Source: Microbacterium aurantiacum
GTDB lineage: Bacteria; Actinomycetota; Actinomycetes; Actinomycetales; Microbacteriaceae
Assembly (NCBI RefSeq): GCF_021654035.1
Contig: NZ_JAJPDW010000002.1
Coordinates: 186,001-250,000, forward strand
DNA: 64,000 nucleotides
Direction: 5' to 3'
In this document: one piece after another, positions 33,193 through 40,799 of the stretch
Numbering within the stretch: the stretch's first letter is position 1
Layout of the letters: every line of letters begins with the position of its first letter
The notes under the pieces: generated by a model
Database searches by the model: none
What the model was told of the DNA's origin: nothing
Seen by the model: only the letters and a program-made list of their open reading frames with translations
Made by a program: the position numbers and the translations under genes

Positions 33193-34506
33193 ATGACGCT
33201 CGTGATGGGGGTCGATTCGTCGACCCAGTCATGCAAGGTCGTCATCACGGATGCCGAGACGGGTGCGATCGTGCGCGAAGGACGCGCGTCGCACCCGCCC
33301 GGCACCGAGGTCGACCCCGCCGCGTGGTGGCGCGCCCTGGAAGCGGCCATCGCGGATGCCGGCGGTGACGCCGACATCGCCGCGTGGGCGATCGGCGGTC
33401 AGCAGCACGGCATGGTCGTCCTCGACGCCGAGGGGCGGGTCATCCGCCCTGCGCTGATCTGGAACGACACCCGCTCCGCGCAGGCCGCGACCGACCTGAT
33501 CGCCGAGTTCGGGGCCGAGGCGCTCGCCGAGCGCACCGGCCTCGTGCCGGTCGCGTCGTTCACGATCACGAAGCTCCGGTGGCTCCGTGACACCGAGCCC
33601 GACAATGCCGCCCGCGTCGCCGCCGTCGCGCTTCCGCACGACTGGCTGACGTGGCGCCTGCGCGGCTTCGGTCCGGTCGATGAGTCGCCGCGCGGCCCCG
33701 ACCTCTCCGAGCTCGTCACCGACCGCTCGGACGCCTCGGGCACAGGATACTTCCGGCCCGCGGCATCCGTCGGCGATGAGTACGACCGCGACCTGCTCGT
33801 GGCGGCTCTCGGGCGGGACGCGCAGCTGCCGCGCGTGCTCGGACCGACCGAATGGGTGACGGATGCCGCCGGCCGACGCGTCGGCGGAGGAGCCGGAGAC
33901 AACGCCGGCGCCGCCCTCGGCCTGAACGCCCGCCCCGGCGACGCCGTGGTGTCGATCGGAACGAGCGGCACGGTCTTCGCCGTCAGCGAGGAACGGACGA
34001 TCGATCCCTCCGGGACGGTCGCCGGCTTCGCCGACTGCACCGGCCGCTACCTCCCGCTCGTGGCGACGCTCAATGCCGCGCGGGTGCTCGACGCGATCGC
34101 GGGCCTCCTCGCGGTCGACCACGCCGAGCTCTCGCGCCTCGCGCTCGCCGCCGAGCCCGGCGCCGGCGGACTCGCGCTCGTGCCGTACTTCGAAGGCGAG
34201 CGCACCCCTAACCTCCCGGACGCGACCGCGTCGCTCACCGGGATGACGCTGGCCTCCACGACGCGCGAGAACCTCGCGCGCGCGGCGGTCGAGGGGATGC
34301 TGTCGGGTCTGTCGGCCGGAATGGACGCCCTCCGCGCCCTCGGCGTCCCGATCGAGCGGGCGCTGCTCGTCGGCGGCGGGGCGCAGTCCGAGGCCGTCCG
34401 CCGCATCGCCCCCCTCGTCCTCGGCGTGCCCGTCGAGGTGCCCGACCCGGGCGAGTACGTCGCGCTGGGCGCCGCGCGGCAGGCCGCCGCGGTCCTTCAG
34501 GACTGA
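33193..34506 (+). CDS. xylB: xylulokinase
   Basis: A 437-residue FGGY-family sugar kinase. The phosphate loop [15 protein letters not shown] is at the N-terminus, then [11 protein letters not shown], the catalytic-base region [26 protein letters not shown], and the adenosine site [19 protein letters not shown] near the end. It phosphorylates D-xylulose to xylulose 5-phosphate, which enters the pentose phosphate pathway. It is 40-50 residues shorter than the E. coli enzyme, as is common in actinobacteria. It is last in the operon and ends in a hairpin. Confidence 0.95.
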   Translation: MTLVMGVDSSTQSCKVVITDAETGAIVREGRASHPPGTEVDPAAWWRALEAAIADAGGDADIAAWAIGGQQHGMVVLDAEGRVIRPALIWNDTRSAQAATDLIAEFGAEALAERTGLVPVASFTITKLRWLRDTEPDNAARVAAVALPHDWLTWRLRGFGPVDESPRGPDLSELVTDRSDASGTGYFRPAASVGDEYDRDLLVAALGRDAQLPRVLGPTEWVTDAAGRRVGGGAGDNAGAALGLNARPGDAVVSIGTSGTVFAVSEERTIDPSGTVAGFADCTGRYLPLVATLNAARVLDAIAGLLAVDHAELSRLALAAEPGAGGLALVPYFEGERTPNLPDATASLTGMTLASTTRENLARAAVEGMLSGLSAGMDALRALGVPIERALLVGGGAQSEAVRRIAPLVLGVPVEVPDPGEYVALGAARQAAAVLQD

Positions 34507-34554
34507 CCATCGTCCCCGCCCGGCATCCGCGAGGGTGACCGGGCGGGGGTGGTC
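34505..34554 (+). terminator. hairpin after xylAB
   Basis: CCCCGCCCGG (34514-34523) pairs with CCGGGCGGGG (34539-34548), with an outer GACCA/TGGTC pair. It starts at the xylB stop codon. Confidence 0.7.
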
Positions 34555-34584
34555 AGGCGCGGCGCCGCCGCGCAGAATGGGACC

Positions 34585-35466
34585 ATGCCCCGCACCCGCG
34601 ATGCCGACACCGACTCCGGTGACGCCGCGTCCGGGGCCGACATCGACGCCATCGCCGCCGAGCTCTACGCCCTCCCACCTGAGCGCTTCACCGCCGCCCG
34701 CAACGATCGTGCGGCACACCTCGGACGCGCGGATGCCGCCCGCGTGCGGGAGCTCCGGAAGCCCACCGTCGCCGCGTGGGTGGTCTCCCTCGCCGTCCGC
34801 GACGGACGTCTCGCCGAGGCGATCACCCTGTCGGCGGCGCTCCGCGAAGCGCAGGACGACGCGGATGCCGCCGCCCTCGCCGAACTCGGCCGTCAGCGTC
34901 GCCGCCTCGTCCAGGCCCTCGCCGGCGAAGCCGTGACGCTCGCGGAGGACGCGGGGGTGACCGTCAGCGCGAGTGCGCGCGACGACATCGCCGCCACGAT
35001 CAACGCCGCCGTGATGGATGCCGCGGCCGCCACGGCGGTGATGACGGGACGCCTCGTCCGCCCGCTGGTGGCGGGCGGGTTCGATCCCGCCGACCTCGCC
35101 GATGCGGTCGGGGGATCCCTCCCAGGAGTCGCGCCGGCGCCGCCGCCTCCTGACGATCTCGCCGAGCGTCGGGCGCGGAAGGCCGCCGAGCGCGCCGCGC
35201 GCGAGGCAGACCGCGCCCAGGCGGACGCCGAGCGCCGTCTCGCCGCGGCCGAGGCCGACCTCGAGCGGCGTCGCACCCGACTCGCGCACCTCCGCGAGCG
35301 CGCCGACGAGCTCCGGCGGAGCCTGGACGACGTTGAGGCGCAGACCGAGGTCGCCCGCGCGGAGACGGAAGAGGCCGAAGCCGAGCACGCGGAGCTGACC
35401 ACCGCCGTCACGCGCGCCGCCCGCGCTGCGGAGGCCGCGCGCGAGGCGCTCCCAGCGGGTTCGTAG
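34585..35466 (+). CDS. hypothetical coiled-coil protein, 293 residues
   Basis: An Ala-rich, highly charged protein. Residues 20-175 are helical with conserved-looking patches such as ELYALPPERFTAARNDRA and RELRKPTVAAWVVS. A Pro-rich break APAPPPPDD (about 190-198) is followed by nearly 90 residues of continuous coiled coil rich in Ala, Glu and Arg. I recall similar proteins annotated only as hypothetical in actinobacteria. CAGAAT lies 6 bases before the ATG, so leaderless. It is followed after 23 bases by the (p)ppGpp synthetase, which has its own -10. Structural or scaffold role is a guess. Confidence 0.75.
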   Translation: MPRTRDADTDSGDAASGADIDAIAAELYALPPERFTAARNDRAAHLGRADAARVRELRKPTVAAWVVSLAVRDGRLAEAITLSAALREAQDDADAAALAELGRQRRRLVQALAGEAVTLAEDAGVTVSASARDDIAATINAAVMDAAAATAVMTGRLVRPLVAGGFDPADLADAVGGSLPGVAPAPPPPDDLAERRARKAAERAAREADRAQADAERRLAAAEADLERRRTRLAHLRERADELRRSLDDVEAQTEVARAETEEAEAEHAELTTAVTRAARAAEAAREALPAGS

Positions 35467-35489
35467 CCGGCATCCGTAGCGTGGGAGGC

Positions 35490-36188
35490 ATGGCGAGCCC
35501 CGCGGTGAACGCGTTCGACCCCGACCACACGACCCTCACCATCTCTCCGGCGGAGCTCCGCGAGATGCGCGACGAGCTGCAGCGCTTCCTCATGGGGTAC
35601 CGCTTCGGGCTCCGTGAGATCGAGACGAAGATCGCGATCCTCCGCGAGGAGTTCCTCCTCCTCCACGACTACAACCCGATCGAGCACGTGACCTCGCGCG
35701 TGAAGAGCCCCGACAGCCTCGTCGAGAAGGTGCAGCGGAAGGGCGTGGAGGCCGACTTCGACTCCATCCGCCGGGCGATCACCGACATCGCCGGCGTCCG
35801 GATCACCTGCAGCTTCACCGCCGACGCCTACCGCCTGTTCGACCTGCTCACCGCGCAGGACGACGTGCACCTCGTCGAGGTGAAGGACTACATCGCCCAG
35901 CCCAAGGCCAACGGGTACAAGAGCCTCCATGCGATCGTCTCGGTGCCGGTCTACCTCTCCACCGGACGCCTCGACGTGCCGGTGGAGGTGCAGTTCCGCA
36001 CCATCGCGATGGACTTCTGGGCGAGCCTCGAGCACAAGATCTACTACAAGTACGACGCGCAGATCCCGTCCGAGCTCTCCGAGAGCCTGCGGGATGCCGC
36101 GCACAGCGCCGCGGAACTCGACGCGCGGATGGAGCGGCTCCACCGCGAGATCCGCGGCGGTGGCATCGGGCCCGTGCACACGGTGTGA
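35490..36188 (+). CDS. small alarmone synthetase (GTP pyrophosphokinase, RelQ/YwaC-like)
   Basis: A 232-residue single-domain (p)ppGpp synthetase with no hydrolase, TGS or ACT domain. Synthetase motifs: HVTSRVKSPDSLVEKVQRKG (about 66-85), DIAGVRITCSF, PKANGYKSLHAIV, VPVEVQFRTIAMDFWASLEHKIYYK split across two motifs (VEVQFRTIAMDFW and SLEHKIYYK). It transfers pyrophosphate from ATP to GDP or GTP, giving the alarmone in the cytosol, usually under transcriptional control in envelope or other stress. TAGCGT lies 7 bases before this ATG, favouring it over the GTG at 35481. Confidence 0.93.
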   Translation: MASPAVNAFDPDHTTLTISPAELREMRDELQRFLMGYRFGLREIETKIAILREEFLLLHDYNPIEHVTSRVKSPDSLVEKVQRKGVEADFDSIRRAITDIAGVRITCSFTADAYRLFDLLTAQDDVHLVEVKDYIAQPKANGYKSLHAIVSVPVYLSTGRLDVPVEVQFRTIAMDFWASLEHKIYYKYDAQIPSELSESLRDAAHSAAELDARMERLHREIRGGGIGPVHTV

Positions 36189-36206
36189 CGGCAACCTCGC
36201 GGTCGC

Positions 36207-36212
36207 TACTCT
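36207..36212 (+). promoter_or_regulatory. -10 element of the antiporter gene
   Basis: TACTCT, 6 bases, then GTG at 36219, defining a leaderless GTG start. Confidence 0.5.
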
Positions 36213-36218
36213 GAACGC

Positions 36219-37421
36219 GTGGACGACCTCGAGCCGACGCTGCTGCTGATCCCGCTGGTCGCGGTGCTCGCGCCGCTGATCGCTCGCGGTCTCGGCCGGT
36301 GGGTGCGGATCCCCATCGTCGTGTTCGAGCTCATGCTCGGCATCCTGATCGGACCGAGTCTGCTCGGCTGGGCCGTTCCCGGCCCCTACATCGCGGCGCT
36401 GGCGGAGTTCGGCCTCGCGATGCTCTTCTTCGTCGCGGGCACCGAGATCGCGTTCGGATCCTTCCGCGGGCGCATCGGTCGTCGCGCCGGCCTCGGGTGG
36501 CTCCTGAGCCTCGGACTCGGCGTCGCCCTGGGCTGGACGCTCGACCCCGGCGAGGCGGCGATCGTCATCGGCATCGCCCTGTCGTCGACGGCGCTCGGGG
36601 CGCTGCTGCCGATCCTCCGCGACAGCGGCGACCTCCGCACCCCGTTCGGGCGGTCGATCGGCGCCATCGGCGCGGTGGGGGAGTTCGGGCCGCTGATCGC
36701 CATCTCGATCTTCCTCGGGGGGCGCGACCCGGGACTGTCCACCGTGGTCCTCGCGGTGTTCGCCCTGCTCGCGGCCCTCGCCATCTGGCTGGCTTTCCGC
36801 CTCCCGCGCGGGGCGATGCACCGCTTCGTCGACGCGACGCTGCACACGTCGGGCCAGTTCGCGATCCGGGTGATCTTCCTGATCCTCGCCGCGCTCGTGG
36901 CCGTCAGCATCGTGCTCGACCTCGACATCCTGCTCGGCGCGTTCACCGCCGGCATCGTCTGGCAGCTGATCATGCGGGATGCCGCGGAGCCGGCCCGCGA
37001 GGCGGTGGAGAGCAAGGTCGAGGCCGTCGCCTTCGGCCTCCTGATCCCAGTGTTCTTCGTCTACACCGGGGTGACCTTCGATCTGCAGGCTCTGCTCCAA
37101 CAGCCGATCCTGCTCCTCGGCGTCCCGGCGATCGCGCTGGCGCTCCTGATCGTGCGGGGACTTCCCGCCTCGCTCGCGGCCCCGGCCGAGGCGGATCGGC
37201 GGGAGCGCGTCGCCGTCGGGTTCTTCGGCGCGACGGGTCTTCCGATCATCGTCGCTGTGATGGGCATCGGCGTCGACGAGGGCGTGCTCACCTCGGGGCA
37301 GGCCGCGATGTTCATCGGCGCCGGCATGCTCACCGTCCTCCTCTTCCCCCTCATCGGCATGGCGGTACGCGGCCAGCGGGTGCGGCGCGCCACCGCGCCG
37401 GTCGAGGACGACCTCCTGTGA
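36219..37421 (+). CDS. cation/proton antiporter, CPA2 family
   Basis: A 400-residue membrane protein with about 12 hydrophobic segments and no RCK domain. Markers are VRIPIVVFELMLGILIGPSLLG (opening helix, given as IPIVVFELMLGILIGPSLLG), AEFGLAMLFFVAGTEI, the unwound-helix region ALSSTALGALLP, and GAVGEFGPLIAISIF where the acidic E sits in the ion path. Exchanges Na+ or K+ for H+ across the cytoplasmic membrane. Starts with GTG directly after a -10 box. The next gene overlaps its stop codon, so they share a transcript. Confidence 0.88.
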   Translation: MDDLEPTLLLIPLVAVLAPLIARGLGRWVRIPIVVFELMLGILIGPSLLGWAVPGPYIAALAEFGLAMLFFVAGTEIAFGSFRGRIGRRAGLGWLLSLGLGVALGWTLDPGEAAIVIGIALSSTALGALLPILRDSGDLRTPFGRSIGAIGAVGEFGPLIAISIFLGGRDPGLSTVVLAVFALLAALAIWLAFRLPRGAMHRFVDATLHTSGQFAIRVIFLILAALVAVSIVLDLDILLGAFTAGIVWQLIMRDAAEPAREAVESKVEAVAFGLLIPVFFVYTGVTFDLQALLQQPILLLGVPAIALALLIVRGLPASLAAPAEADRRERVAVGFFGATGLPIIVAVMGIGVDEGVLTSGQAAMFIGAGMLTVLLFPLIGMAVRGQRVRRATAPVEDDLL

Positions 37422-37918
37422 CCGTCTCCGTCGACGCGCTCTTCGACCGCGCTCGCGAGCGTCTGGCGCCGATCCCGCGGGACGGCCTCGGGGAGCTGAT
37501 CATCCCGAAGCGGTTCCTCGGTGTGGGGAGGGCGCCGCGCATCGTCCCGCGCGGGGAGGCCTGGCACGTCGGGACGCTGCTCATCGGCGACCGCGAGGTC
37601 GCGGCGGTCGGCGACATCCTCCGCTCCCGCGCCGAAGTGCGGCGCGGGTTCACCGCCGAGGCGCAGCGCGAGCGCGCCGCCCTCCAGGCCGCCGCTTTCC
37701 GGGGCGGCTTCGCTGAGGGCGCGACGCTGCACATCGACTACATCCCGATCGACCTCGCCGCGGTCGAGGCCGGAGGGGCGTCGGGACCGCTCGCGATGCG
37801 CGACGGCATCCCTAGCATCCGGTGGAGTGCCGCCGGGGGATGGATGCCGCTCGAGACCTACCTCTCCGACCGCATCGGCCTGCTGCTGGACCCGCCCGGA
37901 GCCGCCGGCAACGTCTGA
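37418..37918 (+). CDS. conserved hypothetical protein, 166 residues
   Basis: Starts with a GTG overlapping the antiporter stop codon (GTGA). An alpha/beta pattern is seen: a helix VDALFDRARERLAPI, LIIPKRFLGVG, WHVGTLLIGDREVAAVGDIL, the helix FTAEAQRERAALQAAAFRGGF and IRWSAAGGWMPLETYLSDRI. I have a recollection of homologues labelled glutaminase, but I see no serine-dependent glutaminase motif (SxxK) and do not use that name. It may serve the antiporter, being tightly coupled to it. Confidence 0.6.
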   Translation: MTVSVDALFDRARERLAPIPRDGLGELIIPKRFLGVGRAPRIVPRGEAWHVGTLLIGDREVAAVGDILRSRAEVRRGFTAEAQRERAALQAAAFRGGFAEGATLHIDYIPIDLAAVEAGGASGPLAMRDGIPSIRWSAAGGWMPLETYLSDRIGLLLDPPGAAGNV

Positions 37919-37969
37919 TCCCTTCGGGCGTCGCATTGTCAAGGGGCGTGCGGGGGCGGCATCCGTTCG

Positions 37970-37975
37970 TACTCT
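37970..37975 (+). promoter_or_regulatory. -10 element of the TspO-like gene
   Basis: TACTCT, 6 bases (CAGGGA), then the ATG at 37982. Confidence 0.5.
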
Positions 37976-37981
37976 CAGGGA

Positions 37982-38785
37982 ATGAACGCCCCTCGCGACC
38001 TCCTCCGCCAGATCGTCGTGATCGCTGCGGTCGTCTTCATGCTGATCGCCGCGGCGGTGGGAACGGGCGCCTTCGGCGGCACCCCGGTGCAGGACCTCCA
38101 GGACGGCGCCCTCGACGCGGATGCCTCGCTCCTCGCCCCGGCGACGCCGGCGTTCTCGATCTGGAGCGTCATCTACATCCTCCTCATCGCCTACGCGATC
38201 TGGCAGGCCCTGCCCTCCCAGCGCACGCGTGACCGTCAGCGCGCGATCGGGTGGCTCGTTGCGATCACGGCGGTGCTGAACGGCCTGTGGCTGGTGCTCG
38301 CGCAGTTCACGACGCTGCCGCTCACCGTCGCCGGCATCGTGCTGCTGCTCGTGGCGCTGTGCGTGACCTTCCGCCGCACCGTGACCGAGCCGGGTCGCGG
38401 CGTGCTCGACTCCCTGCTCATCGACGGCGGGACGGGGCTCCACCTCGGCTGGGTGTCGCTGGCCACCGTCGCCAACACCACCGCGTGGCTGACCGTGACC
38501 GCGCCGGCCGAGTGGGAGGCCGCCGGCGAGATCGTCGCGGTGGCCGTGCTGGCGGTCGTCGCCGTCATCGGCGTCGGGATCGCGTGGGCGAGCCGCTGGC
38601 GCATCGCCCCGGGGCTGGCGCTGTCGTGGGGACTGTCGTGGCTCGCCGTCGGGCGGCTGCTGACGGAACCGCAGTCCGTCGTCGTCGGGATCGCCGCGAT
38701 CGTCGTCGCGGTCATCGTGATCGCGGTGCCGCTCGTCGGAACGGTCATCGACCGCGCCGCCCAGGTGAGCAACGCCGGCGCCTGA
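37982..38785 (+). CDS. tryptophan-rich sensory protein (TspO/MBR-like)
   Basis: A 267-residue membrane protein with about seven hydrophobic segments. FSIWSVIYILLIAYAIWQALP near residue 60 (core: SIWSVIYILLIAYAIWQ) and LHLGWVSLATVANTTAW near 160 are typical of the TspO/MBR-related family found in actinobacteria, which has two more spans than classical five-helix TspO. TspO proteins bind porphyrins or other ligands; the role of the longer forms is unproven. Own leaderless promoter; convergent with the amidotransferase gene 33 bases away. Confidence 0.8.
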   Translation: MNAPRDLLRQIVVIAAVVFMLIAAAVGTGAFGGTPVQDLQDGALDADASLLAPATPAFSIWSVIYILLIAYAIWQALPSQRTRDRQRAIGWLVAITAVLNGLWLVLAQFTTLPLTVAGIVLLLVALCVTFRRTVTEPGRGVLDSLLIDGGTGLHLGWVSLATVANTTAWLTVTAPAEWEAAGEIVAVAVLAVVAVIGVGIAWASRWRIAPGLALSWGLSWLAVGRLLTEPQSVVVGIAAIVVAVIVIAVPLVGTVIDRAAQVSNAGA

Positions 38786-38818
38786 TCGGCTCCGCCGGTG
38801 CGCGGCGTCAGGCCCGCG

Positions 38819-39559
38819 TCAGGCCTCGCCGAACGCCTTCGCGAACGCGTGGAGCAGTCGCAGGGGTTCGGTGACGGATGCCGCGAGCACGCGGTCCGCG
38901 GTCGCGTCGAACGCGTCGGCGTCGAAGTAGCCGTCGTTCCGGTACACCTTCATCCGCTCGACGAAGTCGGCCGGAGTCGGTTCGGGGTGGAACTGCGTCG
39001 CGTAGAGGTGCGTCCCGACCCGGTAGGCCTGCACCGGGCATGCCTCACCGGTAGCGAGGAGCACGGCATCCGGCGGGGGAGCGCCCGTCCCCTCCTTGTG
39101 CGCGGTGAGCGCGGTGAAGCGGGAGGCGAGCGGGCCGAAGAGCGGGTCGCGACGGCCGGCATCGGTCACCTCGACCGCGACCGGACCGGTGCCCTCGGGG
39201 TAGGCGCGGGTGACGTCGCCCCCGAGGAGGCGCGTGACCACCCCGATGCCGAAGCACGTGAACATGCCGGCGAGACGCGCATCGGCGGCGGCCTGCGCGA
39301 GGTGCTCGAGGCCCGCCTCGACGGCGCGCTGCTGCTCGGTCTTCGTCTCCTCCGGGTCGGCGACGTTGTAGGGGCTCCCGCCGACGACGAATCCCGCGTA
39401 CCGGTCGACCACATCGTCGGGAAGCAGCTCGCGCACGAGGTCGACGCGATCGAGGTGCTCCGGCGGCAGGCGCATCGCGCTACGGAACGACTCGTACTCC
39501 GCCGCCGCGGCATCCGCCTGCGGACGCACGCACACGTAGAGGAGCTTCGCGGAGGTCAT
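38819..39559 (-). CDS. class I glutamine amidotransferase (GMP synthase-like)
   Basis: A 246-residue stand-alone class I GATase. FVVGGSPYNVAD (57-68) sets the oxyanion loop, the nucleophile is Cys102 in GMFTCFGIGVV, and the catalytic His191 and Glu193 are in TQFHPEPT. This domain releases ammonia from glutamine; stand-alone members usually partner an unlinked acceptor enzyme or act on small gamma-glutamyl compounds, as PuuD does in polyamine breakdown. No acceptor is adjacent, so the substrate is open. Divergent from the sigma factor gene, with 102 bases between. Confidence 0.88.
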   Translation of the reverse strand: MTSAKLLYVCVRPQADAAAAEYESFRSAMRLPPEHLDRVDLVRELLPDDVVDRYAGFVVGGSPYNVADPEETKTEQQRAVEAGLEHLAQAAADARLAGMFTCFGIGVVTRLLGGDVTRAYPEGTGPVAVEVTDAGRRDPLFGPLASRFTALTAHKEGTGAPPPDAVLLATGEACPVQAYRVGTHLYATQFHPEPTPADFVERMKVYRNDGYFDADAFDATADRVLAASVTEPLRLLHAFAKAFGEA

Positions 39560-39661
39560 GCCTGAAAGTCTAGGTCGGCGCGGTGCCGGGAAATCCTCGG
39601 GGGTGTCATGTATCAGTCCGCGCCTTCCGCTCTCTGTGGTCGTGTGGACACAATGGTCGTC

Positions 39662-40267
39662 ATGACGCAACCCGGCGCCGAGACCTCCGTCGACCCTGCG
39701 GAACCCGCTCGGTGGCAACGCGCCGCCGCGCTGTTCGTGCGGTGGCGAGACGGCGACGCGCGGGCGATGGACGACCTCGTCCGGCTCATGACCCCGCCGC
39801 TGTGGCACATCGTGCGCTCCTACGGCCTCGACCACGCCCTCGCTCAGGACGTCGTGCAGACGACGTGGCTGACGCTCGTGCGCACCCACGCGTCGATCCA
39901 GGACCCGCAGGCGATCTCGGGGTGGCTCGCCATGTGCGCTCGACGCGAGGCGTGGAAGGTCGGCAAGGCCCACGGCCGAGCCGACGCCACCGACGCGCCG
40001 GCGCTCGAGGAGCGGCTGCCCGTGGCGGACTCCGCCGAGGACGTCGCCGTCGACGCCGACCGTTCGCGGCGGCTGTGGCGCGCTCTCGCGACCCTCGACG
40101 AACGGTGCCGCAGGCTGCTGCGCATCATCGCGTTCGACGACCGCCCTGACTACGCACGCATCGCGAAAGACCTCGCGATGCCCATCGGATCCATCGGCCC
40201 CACCCGCGGCCGGTGCCTGACCAAACTCCGCTCGTCGCTGGACCGCGACGGGTGGGAAGGGAACTGA
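39662..40267 (+). CDS. RNA polymerase sigma factor, ECF-like
   Basis: A 201-residue two-domain sigma factor. Region 2 is about residues 20-100 (RWRDGDARAMDDLVRLMTPP, YGLDHALAQDVVQTTWLTL), and region 4 about 130-190 with IAFDDRPDYARIAKDLAMPIGSIGPTRGR as its helix-turn-helix (given in parts: RPDYARIAKDLAMPIGSI). No transmembrane anti-sigma gene follows. Instead comes a 155-residue soluble protein, a subtilisin and a CHAT protease, so it probably directs their expression. CACAAT, 7 bases, then the ATG at 39662: a leaderless start. Confidence 0.9.
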   Translation: MTQPGAETSVDPAEPARWQRAAALFVRWRDGDARAMDDLVRLMTPPLWHIVRSYGLDHALAQDVVQTTWLTLVRTHASIQDPQAISGWLAMCARREAWKVGKAHGRADATDAPALEERLPVADSAEDVAVDADRSRRLWRALATLDERCRRLLRIIAFDDRPDYARIAKDLAMPIGSIGPTRGRCLTKLRSSLDRDGWEGN

Positions 40268-40268
40268 C

Positions 40269-40736
40269 GTGGACAACGACGACGTCGCCGCCGACGCGGC
40301 GCTGTTCGCCCGCCTCCGGCACGTGTGGGAGACGGTCGACCCCGTGCCCGCCGACCTGATCGACCGGATGGTCGCCGCCGTCGCGGTGCACGATCTGTCG
40401 CGCGAGTACGCGCTGCTCACACTCACTTCCGCCTCCGACCTCGCGGCGGTCCGGGGCGAGAGCGACACCGCCACGCTGCAGTTCAGCGACGGCAAGACCA
40501 GCGTGCTGCTGCACATCAGCGCCACCGAGCACGGGGCGCGCCGCGTCGACGGCTGGGTAGACGCCGATGCGCTCGCCATCCGCCTCGTCCGCGGGGACCA
40601 GGAGTGGACGCGGAATGCCGCCGAGCACGGCCGGTTCGCGTTCGATGACGTCACCCCGGGGCTCGTGCGGTTGATCCTCGTCGTCCGCACGGGCGACGGC
40701 ATCCGTGAGTTCCAGACCCCGCAGTTCGAGCTCTGA
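40269..40736 (+). CDS. hypothetical protein linking the sigma factor and protease genes, 155 residues
   Basis: Begins with GTG one base after the sigma factor stop codon. The N-terminal half is helical (ALFARLRHVWETVDPVPADLIDRMVAAVAVHDLS), the C-terminal half a beta-sandwich ending GRFAFDDVTPGLVRLILVVR, similar to a carboxypeptidase-regulatory-like fold. I recall the DPVPADL pattern in proteins encoded beside sigma factors in other actinobacteria. It lacks a zinc HHCC motif and membrane span, so it is not a standard anti-sigma factor; a cytosolic anti-sigma or adaptor role is possible. Confidence 0.75.
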   Translation: MDNDDVAADAALFARLRHVWETVDPVPADLIDRMVAAVAVHDLSREYALLTLTSASDLAAVRGESDTATLQFSDGKTSVLLHISATEHGARRVDGWVDADALAIRLVRGDQEWTRNAAEHGRFAFDDVTPGLVRLILVVRTGDGIREFQTPQFEL

Positions 40737-40799
40737 GCCGCTTCAATTTCGTGACCTGACCTGCCCTGATCCGCCTCGCCCCGATCTGAGGAGACACCG

